Assembly: GCA_902363805.1 (NCBI GenBank)
Contig: CABJBF010000003.1
Span: 200,564-264,563 of the forward strand
From: Eubacteriaceae bacterium
GTDB taxonomy: Bacteria > Bacillota > Clostridia > Lachnospirales > Lachnospiraceae
Direction: 5' to 3'
Length of the DNA stretch: 64,000 nt
The position numbers and the translations under genes are program-made. Numbering within the stretch: position 1 is the stretch's first letter; every line of letters starts with the position of its first letter. The notes beneath the pieces were generated by a model. The model had not been told where the DNA came from. It worked only from the letters and a program-made list of their open reading frames with translations, and did not search any database. Below are positions 18,392 to 27,588 of the stretch, one piece after another.

Positions 18392-19783
18392 CTATGCTCT
18401 TCCTTCCGGTAATTTCTTTATGATTGTATTATAAATCCTTATTAAAAATGTAAGTGATACTGCCAACGAAATAATTTCTGCAATTGGGAATGACCACCAT
18501 ACTGCATGTAATCCGCCTACTTTTGCAAGAATATATGCTGCCGGTACTAAAACAAATAACTGACGCATAATAGAAACTATCATACTAAATACCGCTTTTC
18601 CTAAAGCCTGAAATACTGTTCCGGCAACGATACAGAACCATGCAATTAAGAAATGAATTCCTATTATTCTAAGTGCCGGTATACCAATTTCTAACAGCTG
18701 TTGTGAAGAATTAAACATTCCAAGAAGTACCTGTGGTATTGCTTCAAATGCTATAAATCCAACAAACGTCAGACAAAATGCTACTGCCATACTTAATTTA
18801 ATGGTATGAATCATACGTTTTCTCTGCTTTGCTCCATAATTATAAGCAATAATAGGTGTAATTCCGTTGTTCAATCCAAATACAGGCATAAAGAAGAAAC
18901 TCTGTAATTTGAAGTAAACACCAAAAACAGCCGTTGCCGTCGATGAAAATTCTATTAAAATGCGGTTCATGCAATATGTCATAATTGAACCTATTGACTG
19001 CATAATAATAGATGGAACACCTACTGCATATATTGTTCCAATAATTTTTAAGTCCGGTTTAAATCCTTTAAAGCTTAATTTAACATCATGATTATATTTA
19101 TGATTACATGCGGCTGCCACAATTCCTGCAACACACTGTCCAATAACTGTCGCAATCGCCGCACCTGTAACACCCATTTTTGGTGCCCCAAATAAACCGA
19201 ATATTAAAATAGGGTCTAAAATAATATTAGTTACTGCACCTGTAAGCTGTGATGTCATGCTGAAAATAGTTCTTCCTGTTGATGTTAATAAACGTTCAAA
19301 GAAAAACTGTGTAAATAACCCAAATGAGAAAATCATAACTGTACTCAAATATTCAATTCCCATTTCCATTATTTCAACATCTGCATTGCCAATCTGACTT
19401 AAATAAAAAGGCTTAACAACACTAAATCCTAAAATCAAGAATAAAATATAACTTAAAATATATAATACTGCTGCATTTGCCGCCGTGTCATTTGCCTTTT
19501 TAAAATTCTTTTCTCCCAATGACTTTGATAATAAAGCGTTCATACCAACTCCGGTACCTGCTCCCACTGCAATTAACAATGTCTGTAATGGAAACGCTAA
19601 CGAAACTGCTGTCAACGCATTTTCTGACAATTTGGCAACAAATATACTATCCACAATATTGTACAATGCTTGAACAAGCATTGATACCATCATAGGCAAT
19701 GACATATTAAAAATCAGTTTACCTACAGGCATTGTTCCCATTTTATTTTCTTCTTTTACTTCTGTTGCTATTTCCTGACTCAT
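18392..19783 (-). CDS. MATE-family efflux transporter
   Basis: A 463-residue, 12-helix multidrug and toxin extrusion protein. The first repeat starts PVGKLIFNMSLPMMVSMLVQALYNIVDSIFVA and shows the family's P-M-x-x-x-x-x-x-x-Y-N-x-x-D pattern. The second repeat has PVFGLNNGITPIIAYNYGA, typical of MATE helix 8. Substrates are expelled by Na+ or H+ exchange. A hydrophilic N-terminal extension of about 18 residues (EIATEVKEENK) is common in clostridial members. GGAGGAAAA-type ribosome site precedes the ATG. Confidence 0.9.
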   Translation of the reverse strand: MSQEIATEVKEENKMGTMPVGKLIFNMSLPMMVSMLVQALYNIVDSIFVAKLSENALTAVSLAFPLQTLLIAVGAGTGVGMNALLSKSLGEKNFKKANDTAANAAVLYILSYILFLILGFSVVKPFYLSQIGNADVEIMEMGIEYLSTVMIFSFGLFTQFFFERLLTSTGRTIFSMTSQLTGAVTNIILDPILIFGLFGAPKMGVTGAAIATVIGQCVAGIVAAACNHKYNHDVKLSFKGFKPDLKIIGTIYAVGVPSIIMQSIGSIMTYCMNRILIEFSSTATAVFGVYFKLQSFFFMPVFGLNNGITPIIAYNYGAKQRKRMIHTIKLSMAVAFCLTFVGFIAFEAIPQVLLGMFNSSQQLLEIGIPALRIIGIHFLIAWFCIVAGTVFQALGKAVFSMIVSIMRQLFVLVPAAYILAKVGGLHAVWWSFPIAEIISLAVSLTFLIRIYNTIIKKLPEGRA

Positions 19784-19897
19784 TTTTCCTCCAAGCTGCT
19801 ATCTCATGATTATTAAAATATTAAGTATATAACAATCTATAATAATTCTAGTTTAATAATTTTTTAGTTCCAATCGAGTACTATAACACAAACCTTT

Positions 19898-20668
19898 TTA
19901 ATAGACAACTATTTTAATTACAGCCAGTACAAACAAGTGAACCGGATAGAAAAGGTAGAAAAACCATTTCCATTTATATTTTCCTCTTTTTCCATTATAA
20001 AAGGCAATAGGAATAACACTTAAACTTCCAAGCCATTGAATACCCAAAGAATAAAATCCCATATTAAATACCATATTTCCAATTGCTTTTCCTATATGAT
20101 ATTCTCTAAATGTATAGAAAAAGAATATAAGTAAAATTCCTGTATAACTGTATGTAACCTTTAGTATATATGCAAGTCCCATGGCTCCAAATACGGCAAT
20201 TAACTGGGTAATCCAGTTTAATGTACCAAAACTAAATACTTTTAATAAGATTTTTGGATATCTTATTCTGAACATTGATATACTATATAAAATCCATATC
20301 ATTACATAGCCTAATAATAATGTAACCATTACGCTCTGTCCTGACAGACTTATAAAATGTCCGTGTATCATATCATAAGGCACTTCCGAAATTATGGAGA
20401 ATAATAATAACATATACAGATGCTTTTTCTTATTTTCTGTATGGTAAAATCCTTCAACCAGCAAAAAACAGTAAATAGGAAAACTCAGCCTTCCAATACT
20501 TCTCATTACCATATATAAACTACTACCTTGCGCTAAAAAAGCCATAGCAATATGGTCAATAAGCATAGTCACTACAGCTATAATTTTTAAGGTAAATGAG
20601 GATAGTCCATATTTGTCCAAATCAATATACATCCTCATTCCTTTTTTATTTAATTCTTGAAAATTCAT
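19898..20668 (-). CDS. TraX-like membrane protein
   Basis: A 256-residue multi-helix protein of the TraX family, named after the F-plasmid pilin acetylase but common on clostridial chromosomes. Diagnostic stretches are TLKIIAVVTMLIDHIAMAFL near the N-terminus, GRLSFPIYCFLLVEGFYHT, and SEVPYDMIHG. The C-terminal YLFYPVHLFVLAVI is also typical. An O-acetyl or acyl transfer role at the membrane is possible from the fold family, but no conjugation genes are near it. It has a hairpin terminator upstream that ends the GH13 transcript. Confidence 0.8.
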   Translation of the reverse strand: MNFQELNKKGMRMYIDLDKYGLSSFTLKIIAVVTMLIDHIAMAFLAQGSSLYMVMRSIGRLSFPIYCFLLVEGFYHTENKKKHLYMLLLFSIISEVPYDMIHGHFISLSGQSVMVTLLLGYVMIWILYSISMFRIRYPKILLKVFSFGTLNWITQLIAVFGAMGLAYILKVTYSYTGILLIFFFYTFREYHIGKAIGNMVFNMGFYSLGIQWLGSLSVIPIAFYNGKRGKYKWKWFFYLFYPVHLFVLAVIKIVVY

Positions 20669-20679
20669 AGATTATGTAT

Positions 20680-20709
20680 AAGCCAATTACACTAAATTGT
20701 AATTGGCTT
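20680..20709 (-). terminator. Hairpin between the GH13-like gene and traX-like gene
   Basis: A perfect 12-bp stem AAGCCAATTACA/TGTAATTGGCTT with a six-base loop, 14 bases past the GH13 stop codon. The U-tract on the minus strand is weak, so termination may be partial. Confidence 0.6.
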
Positions 20710-20722
20710 TTCCTTTCTAGTA

Positions 20723-22543
20723 TTATTTTGCAATTAAAATTGCCACACTCCTTGGTTGGGCAGTAAATATTCTGTCACCATCGTAAGCTGTATTTGAATC
20801 AGTTGTGCATAATAATTCCCATTTTTTCTTTTTTCTTGCTGATGGGATTCCAAATTTCTGTGGTTCCCAATGCATATTATAGGCTACATACACATCTGCC
20901 TCTTCGTTTCTTCCTGCCTCCATGGCATATGCTCCGCAATACATAGCAGAAAAATGTCTGTTAATATGTGCGAAATCCGGATACCACGCTTTACTTCCAT
21001 GATATGACATATCAGGAAGTCCGTATGATTTATAATCCATTAGTCTTAATTCTTCAGGCATATGTAAAATCTTATGTTCTTTTCTAAACTTTATCAGTGC
21101 CTTTGTATATACAAATATTTCTTTTGCACATGCATTAGTATTCCAGTTTGTCCATGAAATTTCATTGTCAAGACAATACGGATTGTTGTTTCCTTTCTGA
21201 GAATTGCACATCTCATCTCCTGCATAGATCATTGGTACTCCCTGACTAAGTAATACTAAGGCTAAAGCATTTTTCATCTGCTTCTTTCTAAGGTCCATAA
21301 CTTTTTTCTTACGGGTCTCACCTTCAAATCCACAATTCCAACTGTAATTATAAACAGCTCCATCCTTATTATTTTCACCATTGTCTTCGTTATATTTTCT
21401 ATCATACGAAACCATGTCAAATAACGTAAACGTATTATGATTTGCCACATAATTTACATATGCTGCTCCCGGTGGATTTGCTTTTATCTTATATGAAATG
21501 GTATTAAGCATATCTTCATCCCCTTTAAGGAATCTTCTTGCTGAAACCATAAAATCGTCATTAAAATTAGCAAGATTCTTTATTTCCGGTCTGTCATTGT
21601 AAAAATCTGTATCTGTAGCGAAACTATATGTAAATATCTTTGTATCTGATAACAAATTATCTGTCTGAATCATCTTCATAACCGCAGGCTCACAATTTGC
21701 ATGAATTCCATCTATATGGTAACTCATAACCCAATAATGAAGGCAATCTAAAATTAGTGTTGGATTCGTTCCTTCCGGGAAGAAAAATTCCATTGAAACT
21801 TCTATTCCGTTCTTATGAAGTTCCTTTACCATATATTTAAATTCATCTACTTCACCGCCTGATTTATTAGCATAAGCGTAAGAAGCCTTTGGAGAGAAAA
21901 TATATCCATCGGTATATCCCCAATAATTTAATTTTTCATTAGGAATACTAAAGCTGCCTTTCATTGACGTCGGCTGTTTTTCAACATATACTTCATTAAA
22001 TTCATATGCCGGCATAAGTTCTATCATTGTAATTCCAAGTTCCTTTAAATACGGAATCTTATCTACAATTCCAAGATATGTTCCCGGATGCTTTGACTTT
22101 GCACTCTTATGCTTTGTAAACCCTCTTACATGCAAACGATATATTATTGTTTCATCGAACGGATAATGCAAAGGTCCGTCACCTTCCCAATCATAATCAT
22201 CATCTATAATTGTTCCTCTTAAATTTTGTGGCTGTACTCCCCATTCTTTCTTTCCTGATAATGATTTCGCATACACATCTGTCACAATCTCACCATCTAC
22301 AAGAAAATTATAATCATATTTTCTATAATCCAAACCTTCTACTGACATTGCATGAACATTACCTATAACCTGAGAAGCTTCAAATGATAATTGTTCTTCT
22401 TTTCCTGTCTCTCTGTCATAAAGAATCACTTTACACTGACTTGTATTTTTTGCCGTAATTGCAAAATTAACTTTATTTCCAATTACACTTGCCCCCATTA
22501 TTAGAGGGTTTCCTCTTGTGATTTTTATATTAGTTATATCCAT
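20723..22543 (-). CDS. GH13 isoamylase/GlgX-like protein lacking catalytic residues
   Basis: A 606-residue protein with an N-terminal CBM48-like region (1-130), a GH13 barrel (130-500) and a C-terminal beta domain. The frame of a debranching enzyme is clear: NYWGYTDGYIFSPKASYA, YNYSWNCGFEG, LLSQGVPMIYAGDEMCNSQ. The catalytic set is not. Where GlgX has GFRFD the protein has GIHAN (Asn283 for the nucleophile), IAEPW is FTYSF (Tyr306 for the acid/base Glu), and AHDGFTL is NHNTFTL (Asn370 for the third Asp). Region I DIVLNH is EFFFPE. A glycan-binding or regulatory role is likelier than hydrolysis. It is otherwise intact, which argues against recent decay. Confidence 0.85.
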   Translation of the reverse strand: MDITNIKITRGNPLIMGASVIGNKVNFAITAKNTSQCKVILYDRETGKEEQLSFEASQVIGNVHAMSVEGLDYRKYDYNFLVDGEIVTDVYAKSLSGKKEWGVQPQNLRGTIIDDDYDWEGDGPLHYPFDETIIYRLHVRGFTKHKSAKSKHPGTYLGIVDKIPYLKELGITMIELMPAYEFNEVYVEKQPTSMKGSFSIPNEKLNYWGYTDGYIFSPKASYAYANKSGGEVDEFKYMVKELHKNGIEVSMEFFFPEGTNPTLILDCLHYWVMSYHIDGIHANCEPAVMKMIQTDNLLSDTKIFTYSFATDTDFYNDRPEIKNLANFNDDFMVSARRFLKGDEDMLNTISYKIKANPPGAAYVNYVANHNTFTLFDMVSYDRKYNEDNGENNKDGAVYNYSWNCGFEGETRKKKVMDLRKKQMKNALALVLLSQGVPMIYAGDEMCNSQKGNNNPYCLDNEISWTNWNTNACAKEIFVYTKALIKFRKEHKILHMPEELRLMDYKSYGLPDMSYHGSKAWYPDFAHINRHFSAMYCGAYAMEAGRNEEADVYVAYNMHWEPQKFGIPSARKKKKWELLCTTDSNTAYDGDRIFTAQPRSVAILIAK

Positions 22544-22863
22544 GCTGCCTCCTTGATTTGCTGACCATTTTTATCATAAAAATCTGTAAGTAAACTTAAG
22601 CTTTTGTTGTTTACGCAATACATTATTGCTTATTACAGACCCTAATATAAATGTAATTATATCATAGTAAAAATATAAGAGAAACCTTGAATTTAATTTT
22701 ACATCCTTATAATTTTATTTTTCATTGTCACAATTGCTATTTTTCAAAATTTTATTTTCCTATTTATATGTATTTTTCACCGTTGCTTTAATACATAAAA
22801 ACTGATATACTCTAATTTACGGAAAATTTTTGAGTATTATAAATTCATGAGAGGTAATATTAA
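22544..22863. other. Divergent intergenic region
   Basis: A 320-base AT-rich gap between divergent genes. It holds the plus-strand ABC-F promoter at 22783-22811. The only other structure seen is a short inverted repeat, GCAATA...TATTGC type, near 22615-22632. No open frame is convincing. Confidence 0.5.
22783..22811 (+). promoter_or_regulatory. Promoter of the ABC-F gene
   Basis: TTGCTT, a 17-base spacer and TATACT preceded by TGA give an extended -10 sigma-70-type promoter. The leader would be about 45 bases, with GAGAGG nine bases before the ATG at 22864. Confidence 0.7.
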
Positions 22864-24498
22864 ATGATAAGTACAAGTAATGTTTCATTGAGATTTGGCA
22901 AGAAAGCCTTATTTGAAGACGTAAATATTAAATTTACACCGGGTAACTGTTACGGATTAATTGGTGCTAACGGTGCCGGTAAATCAACATTTTTAAAAAT
23001 TCTCACAGGTGAACTTGAGCCAACAAGCGGTGAAGTTATTATAACTCCGGGTGAGCGTCTTTCATTCTTAAAGCAGGATCACTTCCAGTATGATGAATAT
23101 ACTGTTCTTGATACTGTTATTATGGGTAACCAGAGATTATACGAAATTATGAAAGAAAAAGATGCCATTTATGCAAAGCCTGATTTTAGTGATGAAGATG
23201 GAATCCGTGCTTCAGAATTAGAAGGTGAGTTTGCAGAAATGAACGGATGGGAAGCTGAAAGTGATGCCGCTACTCTTTTAAATGGTTTAGGTGTAGATAC
23301 AGAATACCATTACAACACAATGAAAGATTTAAACGGTAATTTAAAGGTTAAAGTATTACTTGCACAGGCATTATTTGGTAACCCTGATATTCTTCTTCTC
23401 GACGAACCTACAAACCACTTAGACTTAGACGCTATCGGATGGTTAGAAGAATTCTTAATCAACTTTGACAATACAGTTATTGTTGTATCTCATGACAGAT
23501 ACTTTTTAAATAAAGTCTGCACTCAGATTGCAGATATTGATTATGCAAAGATTCAGCTTTATGCCGGAAACTATGATTTCTGGTACGAATCCAGTCAGTT
23601 AATTGTTAAGCAGATGAAAGAAGCTAACAGAAAGAAAGAAGAAAAAATTAAGGAATTGCAGGACTTCATTCAGCGATTCAGTGCTAATGCTTCTAAATCA
23701 AAACAGGCAACATCAAGAAAACGTGCTTTGGAAAAAATCGAACTTGACGACATTAAGCCATCAAGCCGTAAATATCCATACATTGATTTCCGTCCTGCCC
23801 GTGAAATTGGAAATGAAGTATTAACTGTAGAGCATTTATCAAAAACAATTGACGGTGTTAAAGTGTTAGATGACATTTCATTTGTAGTCGGACACGAAGA
23901 TAAAATTGCTTTTGTTGGTTCTAATGGACTTGCAAAGACAACATTATTCCAGATTTTAGCCGGAGAAATGGAACCCGATGAAGGTTCATATAAATGGGGA
24001 ATTACAACTTCTCAGTCATATTTCCCTAAGGACAACACAAAAGACTTCGATTGTGACGACATCATTGTTGACTGGCTGACACAATATTCTGAGATTAAAG
24101 ATCCTACATATGTAAGAGGATTCCTTGGAAGAATGTTATTTGCCGGCGAAGACGGTGTTAAGAAAGTTAAAGTTTTATCCGGTGGTGAAAAGGTTAGGGT
24201 TATGTTATCAAAGCTTATGATTTCAGGTGCTAATGTTTTAATTATTGACGAACCTACTGACCATTTAGACATGGAAAGTATCACAGCACTTAACAACGGA
24301 TTAATCAAATTCCCTGGCGTATTATTATTCTCTTCAAGAGATCATCAGGTAGTTCAGACAACAGCTAACCGTATTATCGAAATTGTAAACGGTAAATTAA
24401 TCGATAAAGTTACTACTTATGATGAATATCTTGAAAATGACGAAATGGCAAGAAAGCGTACTGTATATACAATGGACGGTCAGGATTCTGACAACTAA
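22864..24498 (+). CDS. ABC-F family ATPase (YbiT/YkpA-like)
   Basis: A 544-residue soluble protein with two ABC domains joined by a basic helical linker (about 240-300) and no membrane segment; the family acts on ribosomes in translation or antibiotic protection. Domain 1 has Walker A GANGAGKS (34-41), Walker B ILLLDEP and H-loop SHDRYF, but its signature reads LNGNL (156-160) instead of LSGG-like. Domain 2 has an orthodox signature LSGGE (438-442) and Walker B, but Walker A is GSNGLAKTT (352-360) and the H-loop histidine is Arg492 in SSRDH. All changes fall in one of the two composite ATP sites. It is followed by a hydrolase gene. Confidence 0.9.
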   Translation: MISTSNVSLRFGKKALFEDVNIKFTPGNCYGLIGANGAGKSTFLKILTGELEPTSGEVIITPGERLSFLKQDHFQYDEYTVLDTVIMGNQRLYEIMKEKDAIYAKPDFSDEDGIRASELEGEFAEMNGWEAESDAATLLNGLGVDTEYHYNTMKDLNGNLKVKVLLAQALFGNPDILLLDEPTNHLDLDAIGWLEEFLINFDNTVIVVSHDRYFLNKVCTQIADIDYAKIQLYAGNYDFWYESSQLIVKQMKEANRKKEEKIKELQDFIQRFSANASKSKQATSRKRALEKIELDDIKPSSRKYPYIDFRPAREIGNEVLTVEHLSKTIDGVKVLDDISFVVGHEDKIAFVGSNGLAKTTLFQILAGEMEPDEGSYKWGITTSQSYFPKDNTKDFDCDDIIVDWLTQYSEIKDPTYVRGFLGRMLFAGEDGVKKVKVLSGGEKVRVMLSKLMISGANVLIIDEPTDHLDMESITALNNGLIKFPGVLLFSSRDHQVVQTTANRIIEIVNGKLIDKVTTYDEYLENDEMARKRTVYTMDGQDSDN

Positions 24499-24582
24499 TT
24501 TAGTATTACTACGATATATTGTTAAATATCATTTTCATTACAATTCATATTACTTTTATGACGTAATAGAATGGAGAATATT

Positions 24583-25485
24583 ATGAGACCTGCAACTATA
24601 ATGTTACCTCCCGGAGATATGGAGGCAATAGGAATTATAGAATTTGTTCACGGTATGTGTGAACATCGTAATCGTTATAATCACGTTCTTAAATATTTCA
24701 GTGATAAAGGATTTATCTGTGCAATTGCAGACATTAAAGGACACGGAGAAAATATTCTTACTCCTGACGACTATGGATATTTTGGTGAAGACGGTTACAA
24801 GGGACTTATTCAGGATATAGATGACTATACTACTTTTTTAAAAAGAGAATACCCAAATCTTCCATTAATTTTAATTGGTCATAGCATGGGTTCCCTTCTT
24901 GTAAGAGGTTACATTAAGAAAAATTCAGAAAAAATTGACGCTTTAGTTGTATGTGGTTCACCTTCTGAAAATTCATTTACTGAATTAGGTAAAATATTAA
25001 TTCGTGTAATGGAAGTTTTCGTTGGAAACAGATACAGAAGTCCTTTTATCTCAAAAATGTTAAACGGACCATTTGAAAAACCATTTAAAAAAGATGGCAT
25101 AAAAAATGCCTGGTTATGCAGTGACCTTTATGAAGTTGACAAGTATAACAAAGACGAAAGATGTGGATTTGATTTCACATTAAACGGTTATTATTCATTA
25201 TTTTCTTTAATGCAGTATGTCTACAATAAAGAGGGCTATAAAAATAAAAACCGTGATTTAGAAATAATGTTTATCTCCGGTGATGATGATCCTTGCAAAA
25301 TTAACGATAAGAAATTTAAAGAATCCGTACTTCTTTTAAAGAAAAGAGGATTCCAGAATACCTTTTCAAATACCTATCCCGGTATGAGACATGAATTATT
25401 TAATGAACCGGGTAGAGAAGAAGTTTTTGATGATATTTTAAAATTTATAGAAATTAAACTTGGAATTGAAACTTCAAGAGAATAA
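24583..25485 (+). CDS. Alpha/beta hydrolase, lysophospholipase-like
   Basis: A 300-residue serine hydrolase of the monoglyceride lipase/lysophospholipase type. GIIEFVHGMCEHRNRY is the oxyanion-loop strand, GHSMGSLL carries the nucleophile serine, and GDDDPCK and GMRHELFNEP hold the likely Asp and His. The start is placed at the second in-frame ATG (24583) because GGAG lies six bases before it; the first ATG at 24571 has no ribosome site. It lies 84 bases after the ABC-F gene and ends in a very strong terminator. Substrate is inferred only at the level of lipid esters. Confidence 0.85.
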   Translation: MRPATIMLPPGDMEAIGIIEFVHGMCEHRNRYNHVLKYFSDKGFICAIADIKGHGENILTPDDYGYFGEDGYKGLIQDIDDYTTFLKREYPNLPLILIGHSMGSLLVRGYIKKNSEKIDALVVCGSPSENSFTELGKILIRVMEVFVGNRYRSPFISKMLNGPFEKPFKKDGIKNAWLCSDLYEVDKYNKDERCGFDFTLNGYYSLFSLMQYVYNKEGYKNKNRDLEIMFISGDDDPCKINDKKFKESVLLLKKRGFQNTFSNTYPGMRHELFNEPGREEVFDDILKFIEIKLGIETSRE

Positions 25486-25533
25486 ATATAAAACCTCCTG
25501 TGATATTAAGATGTATCACAGGAGGTTTTATAT
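25486..25533. terminator. Bidirectional terminator with a 20-bp stem
   Basis: Arms with the core AAAACCTCCTGTGATA and TATCACAGGAGGTTTT form an uninterrupted stem of about 20 bp with an eight-base loop, directly at the hydrolase stop codon and ahead of a convergent esterase gene. Confidence 0.93.
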
Positions 25534-25566
25534 TATTTTAATTACTTTTTTACCTCATTCAACTAT

Positions 25567-26379
25567 TTATATATTCCTTATCCATGCATTTGCCAAATCC
25601 ATCCAGCATTCACATTCCTTTACTACTCCATATCCGTCAGAACTCATTGTAAGTTCTCCTGCTGTTCCGATTCCATGCGCTCCGCCTGCAAACACATGTA
25701 ATTCTGTAGGTATATTATGCTGTCTTAATGCTGTTGCAAACATTAATGAATTTTCTACAGGTACTGTCTCATCATCAAAGCAATGCCATATAAAAGTCTG
25801 TGGAGTATCATTGTTCACATATTTTTCCATGGACATTTTATAATTAAGTTCATCAAATCTGTCTCCTAAAAGGTTTTCTATTGATTCCTTATGTCCATAT
25901 TTACCTGATGATATAACCGGATAACACAAAATCTGTGCATTAGGTCTGCATACTTCATTTCCATTTACCCTATTATTTGTAAACTGTGCTTTATTCCATG
26001 AATTTCCATAACTTGCGACCAAATGACCACCCGCTGAAAATCCACAGGTAATTATCTTATCTGCATCTATGTAATATTTGTCAGCATTTTCCCTAAAATA
26101 CTTAACAGTTGCTGCTAACTGTAACAATGCTGTTGGATAAACTGCCGGTTTTACCGAATATCTTAATACTGCAGCATGATATCCCATAGCCATGAATTTT
26201 AAAGCAATTCCTTCAGCTTCTCTATCAGACGTCATCTCATAACCGCCACCCGGACATATAATAATCAATGGTCTTAATCTTCCATCATACAATTCTTCTG
26301 AATTGCCAATCATATATGTAGTTATCTCAGCTGTTGGATGATGCTCCCCTATCTTTACACTAATCTTTTTGTGTATCAT
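25567..26379 (-). CDS. Alpha/beta hydrolase, esterase (Aes/xylan esterase-like)
   Basis: A 270-residue esterase. It has the oxyanion-hole motif ICPGGGYEM (a variant of HGGG), nucleophile elbow GFSAGGHL, an Asp in HCFDDETVPVENS and the His in AGGAHGIGT. The pattern is that of clostridial carbohydrate or short-chain acyl esterases. No signal peptide is present, so it acts in the cytoplasm. It is the last gene on the strand after pheA, 58 bases downstream of its stop, and ends at the shared bidirectional terminator. Confidence 0.85.
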   Translation of the reverse strand: MIHKKISVKIGEHHPTAEITTYMIGNSEELYDGRLRPLIIICPGGGYEMTSDREAEGIALKFMAMGYHAAVLRYSVKPAVYPTALLQLAATVKYFRENADKYYIDADKIITCGFSAGGHLVASYGNSWNKAQFTNNRVNGNEVCRPNAQILCYPVISSGKYGHKESIENLLGDRFDELNYKMSMEKYVNNDTPQTFIWHCFDDETVPVENSLMFATALRQHNIPTELHVFAGGAHGIGTAGELTMSSDGYGVVKECECWMDLANAWIRNI

Positions 26380-26437
26380 ATTCTTTCCTTTCCCTTTGAA
26401 AATTCAAAGTATTTTCATCCGTCATAAAATTATATTT

Positions 26438-27565
26438 CTAATAATTTCCTAAAATCTGCATATTTAACGCCTCTGCATTAATACCACTTAAAGCATTAAC
26501 AACTCCCGGCTGGTCTGATTTTCCTTCAAATTCAACGTAAAATCTGTATTCCCATTTCTTGCCCGGAACCGGTCTTGATTCAATTCTTGTCATATTCAAA
26601 TCATTATAAATAATATGTGAAAGCATTGTATACAATGAACCACTTTCATGAGGCATTTCAAAACTTATACATATATTATTTGCTTCACGTCTTGCAATCT
26701 TTCTACGGCTTACTATTATGAACTTTGTTGTATTTATACTGCTTTGATTTACATCTTCAGCCAAAACTTCTAATCCGTATAATTTTGCTGCATTTCTGCT
26801 TGCAATACATGCTCTTGTATTATCTTTTTCCTGAGATATAATCTGTGCCGCAATTGCAGTATTAGCACAATTTACTTTATTCCATCCGTATTCATCAATA
26901 AATTTGCTACTTTGCATTAATGCCTGTGGATGAGAATAAACTTCTTTAATTGTTTCTAAAGTTGTTCCTTTTACCGCACTTAAACAGTGGCTGATTTTTA
27001 CATCAAATGAATCAACTATATAATTTTCAAATTCAACCAATAAATCATACACGTCTGTTACAATTCCTGCTGTTGAATTTTCAAATGGAAGTACAGCATA
27101 ATCTGCAACTCCATCTCTTACTTCTTTCATTGCCTGTTTAAAGGTAAGCACATTATGGTATGTAGCATTGTCACCAAAATAACTCATTGCTGCCTGCTGA
27201 CTGTATGCTCCATCGATTCCCTGATATACCACCTTAGCATTTTCCATCGGAAGTTTGCTTATGATATCAAATCCTATATCATTATTTATTCCCTCTTCTG
27301 TTAATAGCTTGTACTGTAATTTTCTGCTCATGGACATTATCTGTTCAAATAATTCTTCAATGCTATGAGCATAAAATTCATCTGAAGCCATTGATTTAAG
27401 AACTGCTATTTTTTCTAACTCTCTTTTTCTGTCTAATACAGGCTTTCCTGTATAAAGTTTATACTCTGCAACTTCCTTGCAAAGTTCCATTCTCTCTTCA
27501 AATAATTCTATAATCTGTTTATCTACGCGATCAATCTCGCCTCTTGTTTCTTTAAGATCTAACAT
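26438..27565 (-). CDS. pheA: Bifunctional chorismate mutase / prephenate dehydratase
   Basis: A 375-residue P-protein for phenylalanine synthesis. Residues 1-90 are an AroQ chorismate mutase helix bundle (RGEIDRVDKQIIELFEERM). Residues 110-290 are the prephenate dehydratase (YQGIDGAYSQQAA, LPFENSTAGIV, INTTKFIIVSR; the usual TRF is TKF). Residues 300-375 are an ACT domain (HESGSLYTMLSHI, IESRPVPGKKWEYRFYVEFEG) expected to bind phenylalanine for feedback. ATG at 27565 is chosen, with AGGT seven bases upstream; the frame is open 20 codons further into the previous gene. It lies 23 bases after folBK, tying aromatic and folate synthesis in one transcript. Confidence 0.93.
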   Translation of the reverse strand: MLDLKETRGEIDRVDKQIIELFEERMELCKEVAEYKLYTGKPVLDRKRELEKIAVLKSMASDEFYAHSIEELFEQIMSMSRKLQYKLLTEEGINNDIGFDIISKLPMENAKVVYQGIDGAYSQQAAMSYFGDNATYHNVLTFKQAMKEVRDGVADYAVLPFENSTAGIVTDVYDLLVEFENYIVDSFDVKISHCLSAVKGTTLETIKEVYSHPQALMQSSKFIDEYGWNKVNCANTAIAAQIISQEKDNTRACIASRNAAKLYGLEVLAEDVNQSSINTTKFIIVSRRKIARREANNICISFEMPHESGSLYTMLSHIIYNDLNMTRIESRPVPGKKWEYRFYVEFEGKSDQPGVVNALSGINAEALNMQILGNY

Positions 27566-27588
27566 AATAGTACCTGCTTCTCTATGAT

